Assembly (NCBI GenBank): GCA_002104895.1 | Contig: MCFG01000235.1 | Location: forward strand, 28,501-92,500 | Direction: 5' to 3' | Source of the DNA: Anaeromyces robustus | Taxonomy: Eukaryota > Neocallimastigomycota > Neocallimastigomycetes > Neocallimastigales > Neocallimastigaceae | DNA length: 64,000 bases | Part shown: piece by piece, positions 60,861-64,000 of the stretch | Layout: every line of letters starts with the position of its first letter | How positions within the stretch are numbered: position 1 is the first letter of the stretch | Notes under the pieces: model-generated | Database searches by the model: none | What the model was told of the DNA's origin: nothing | What the model saw: the letters and a program-made list of their open reading frames with translations, nothing else | Program-made: the position numbers and the translations under genes

Positions 60861-61074
60861 TTAATATCCATATTCAGCATTCATATTATTATATTCTTTA
60901 TCTCTTTGGTCTGGTGGTAGCCAATCTATAACATCTTCTTTAACTTGATTATCAAGTAATTCAGAAGTTTCTTTATTCAAAACACCAAATTTCCTTTTAA
61001 ATTTTTCTTTATTTTCTTTTGAAGGCACTTCTACAGATTCATTACCATTACCATTATTTTTATTATTATTATTA

Positions 61075-61138
<64 letters not shown>

Positions 61139-61588
61139 TATTATTATTATTATCTTTATCCTCATTTATATTTGCTTTATTATTATTGATATTCTTTTCA
61201 GTTTTATTATCATTATTTATTTTTATCCTTTTATCATCTTTTTCTCCAAACGAATTTTCATTAATTTCATTATAATCTCTCTTATTTTTATTATTTACAG
61301 ATTTGATTGAATCATCTTTTATTGAAGAATCTTTTACATCATTTTCGCCTTTATTTTTGTCCATTACAGAATCTGATTTTTTTGTTTCTTCATTTTTACT
61401 ATATTAAATAATAATTAATTAATATAAAATTAATACAATAAACCTAAAAAAGAATAAAATAATAACATCATAATAATTACCTTTGCTGCATTAACGTAAA
61501 TATATCAATATTTGGTCTTGTTATTCTTAATAACTGAATAATCCTTTCTTTTTCCTTAATATTATTATTATTTTTATAAACATTAATT

Positions 61589-61626
<38 letters not shown>

Positions 61627-64000
61627 ATTTTTAATTTTTAATTATTTTTAATATTATATAAACCTTTTTCAAATTTTCTAATTCTTTATTTAATATATGA
61701 ATTGGTCTTATCTTCTTTTTATTTAAGGATTCATTCAAGGAATTCATATAATTATCTAGATCATAATCTTCTTCTTTAATTTTACCTTTTTCAATTTGTT
61801 GTTTTTTAGCTTCTTCAATTTCTTTTTGGATTTCTAATATTTGATCATCAATTGCTGAACTCTTTTTAATTAAAGATTCGTGTGTATCTGCTTCTTCCTT
61901 TTTATGTGACTTCTTTTGTTGTAATAATTTTTTCTTTTTTTCTACTTGACCTGTTCTATCATAAAATGAATCGTTATCACTTTCATCATCTGAATCATGT
62001 TTATTTTTTTTTTCTATTATCAATAAAATTAAATATATATATATAATAATTAATTAATTGTTATTAATATAAATATTATCATTATATATAATATAATTAT
62101 TTGTTATGTTACTGTATAATTACATTTATATTTAATTATTTTTAAAAATAATAAAATAACTACCTCTTACTGGTGCTTTAAATCCTATATATTGATCTAT
62201 TTTAATACAACCATTCAAAGCAGCTTCTTTTTCAGCATCTTTTTTTTTTAAAGCTGAACCCGTTACAAATACTTGACCATATGAATCTTCAATTGGTAAA
62301 ACAACTTTTGCTATATAAAGTTTAGTATGTGAATGTGTTTCTTCGGCAATTTGAAATTCTAATTCAGATCCTCTATTTTCTAACCAATTTCTTAATGCCT
62401 TTTTTGGATCTCTATAATAAAATGCATTTTCATTTGGCTTATAATCTGGACGTATATCTTCCATTTTTTCAATAGTGTCTTCAACAGCATCTTCACCAAA
62501 TCCCCAACTTATTCCTTCTTCTTCTTCTTCTTTTTCTTCATCTTTTTTCTTATTTGCTGCCTCTAATTTTTTCTTTTTCATTTCTTGATATTTTTCATAC
62601 ATTTCTTCACTTTTTTGAATAGCTTCCTCTTCATTTGGCCCTTGAAATATATAAATTCTAGTACTTTGTCCAAATTTTATCATATCTCCAACATGTAATG
62701 GTATATATTTATTTGGCGGAAGAACGTTCTTTTACATTATATATATTATTATTAAAATGTTAAATTTAATAAAATATTTATTTTAATTCATTTTATTTTA
62801 AATCAATTATTTAAATTTATAATATCTGTTTATATTACTTATTACTATTACTATTATTACAATAATAATAATAATAATAAATAATAATATTTTTGATATT
62901 ATATTAAAAAAAAATATTATACCTTATTTAAAAAAGTTCCATGTGCACTGCCTTATGTTATATTAAAAAATGTAATAAATATATATACATAAACACATTT
63001 CATTAAATTATTAATTATTTTATTTTATTATTAATTAGGAAAAGATTAATTTTTGTTATCAATGTCATATGTTCATTATTTAATACAATATTATAACTGA
63101 AATATATTATAAATAATAAATATTATATGTTTCCAATTAATAATTTAAATTTTAATATATATTACTAACCTAAATCATATAAATATGGCATTCCTATTGA
63201 ATAAGAATAAGAATAAGAATAAGAATAGTATTAGAATATGTAGATAGTAACAGCAAAAATATTATTATTATATTATATATAATAAATTTAAATTTTTTAC
63301 CTTTATCTGAAAATTGAATTATAGCATGATATCTTGATATACTCTTTATTGATAAAGTTTCAATTATATTAATACTTAAAAACTACATGTAATATTAAAA
63401 TGAAAAAAAAAAAAATATAAAAATACTTATAATTCAACATACTGGATGATCCATTTGAACATCACAAAGAGGTAAACGTCCTATTGATATTTTCATTTTA
63501 AAATATATTAATATTTTTTAAAATTTTCATTTTTCCAAATTAATTTATAAAAAATTATTTACCTAAAACAATAAATTCTTCAATTTTTGGTATAGAAATT
63601 GTTTCAATTATAACTCTAAAGTTTAATTATAAAATTATATTGTTTAATTTTTAATAAAAAAAATTATTAAATGTAGTAAGAATATTAAAGTGTCAATAAA
63701 AATTACCCATTTTTAATAACTTCCATAGAATAATCATTTTTTGGTAAAGAACTCCATTCAGGTTTTTTATACGGTAATTTCGGTACTATAAATGTAATTT
63801 ATATTTATATAAAGTATATTACAAAATTGATATGTAACACATTGTTTTTTGAGAAAAAAAAAACAATTTTATATTTAATAATCTTAATAATAATTATATA
63901 ATAATAATATTAATAATAATAATAACCTTGAGTTCCATTTGGTCCACTTTCAGTGTTAGTTTCTTTTATCAAACTTAAAGATATATTTTTTGTTGGTAAC
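60861..64000 (-). CDS. SLC4A1AP: Kanadaptin (SLC4A1AP-like), FHA and dsRBD-like protein; N-terminus beyond window
   Basis: Nuclear FHA protein of unclear molecular role. Exons in window: 63927-64000 (partial), 63707-63785, 63563-63615, 63443-63480, 63301-63343, 63170-63193, 62923-62951, 62164-62728, 61664-62013, 61481-61554, 60861-61398. Order: the entry motif LPYKKPEWSSLPKNDYSMEV, then the FHA domain spread over seven tiny exons (GRLPLCDVQMDHPSISRYHA; YLYDLGSAHGTFLNK), KFGQSTRIYIFQGPNEEE, an acidic coiled region with SWGFGEDAVEDTI, a dsRNA-binding-like fold (GSELEFQIAEETHSHTK; SALKKKDAEKEAALNGC), FYDRTGQVEKKK, and the typical end DVIDWLPPDQRDKEYN to EYGY. A poly-Asn tract (61066-61155) interrupts the C-terminal disordered region. 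Start lies right of the window. Confidence 0.94.
61066..61155. repeat. (ATT)n coding for poly-Asn in kanadaptin
   Basis: A trinucleotide repeat kept in frame; reads AAT/AAC (Asn) on the coding minus strand. The plus-strand poly-Leu frame is a shadow. Confidence 0.93.

Noticed and set aside
61075-61275. Plus-strand poly-Leu open frame
   Set aside because: Shadow of the kanadaptin poly-Asn tract.

Overview
This is a very A/T-rich eukaryotic nuclear window whose genes are split by many short introns (about 80 to 190 bases, GTA-rich donors, TAG/AAG/CAG acceptors). Two genes belong to the cilium/flagellum (IFT56, CFAP57). Others look fungal or opisthokont (PAM18, SPT2, SPC24, NUP37, PIG-U, VPS34, VMP1, kanadaptin). 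Two point to bacterial-type or protist-type gene content (an intronless TerD-domain protein and a type III glutamine synthetase). Flagellar genes, extreme A/T content, Asn-rich low-complexity tracts and bacterial-like genes together best fit a zoosporic fungus, most likely an anaerobic gut fungus (Neocallimastigomycota). That placement is inference.

Layout, left to right: 3' end of IFT56 (+); PAM18/TIM14 (-); a 20-exon RasGEF with five ubiquitin-like repeats (-); a 0.5 kb TTTA-type microsatellite; VMP1 (-); a membrane-anchored histidine phosphatase (-); class III PI 3-kinase VPS34 (+); histone chaperone SPT2 (-), convergent with VPS34; a 1792-residue Asn-rich protein of unknown function (+); CFAP57 (+); NUP37 (-), convergent with CFAP57; an intronless TerD-domain protein (-); a TPR protein (-); PIG-U (-); glutamine synthetase III (-); kinetochore SPC24 (-); and kanadaptin (-), cut by the right edge. 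I rebuilt exon chains by hand, using splice signals, phase continuity and recall of the families; each internal exon keeps frame.

The genes are housekeeping and unrelated: flagellum (IFT56, CFAP57), mitochondrial import (PAM18), Ras signalling, autophagy and ER/endosome membranes (VMP1, VPS34), chromatin (SPT2), nuclear pore (NUP37), kinetochore (SPC24), GPI anchoring (PIG-U) and nitrogen assimilation (GSIII). I see no operon-like system, CRISPR array, insertion sequence, tRNA or rRNA.

The most unusual signals are in gene structure. The RasGEF needs a 2-base exon followed by a 12-base exon. SPC24 carries two introns with U12-type signals, one of them AT-AC. NUP37 needs a 5-base exon. SPT2 starts in a 6-base coding exon. 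The intronless TerD gene is a strong candidate for transfer from bacteria.
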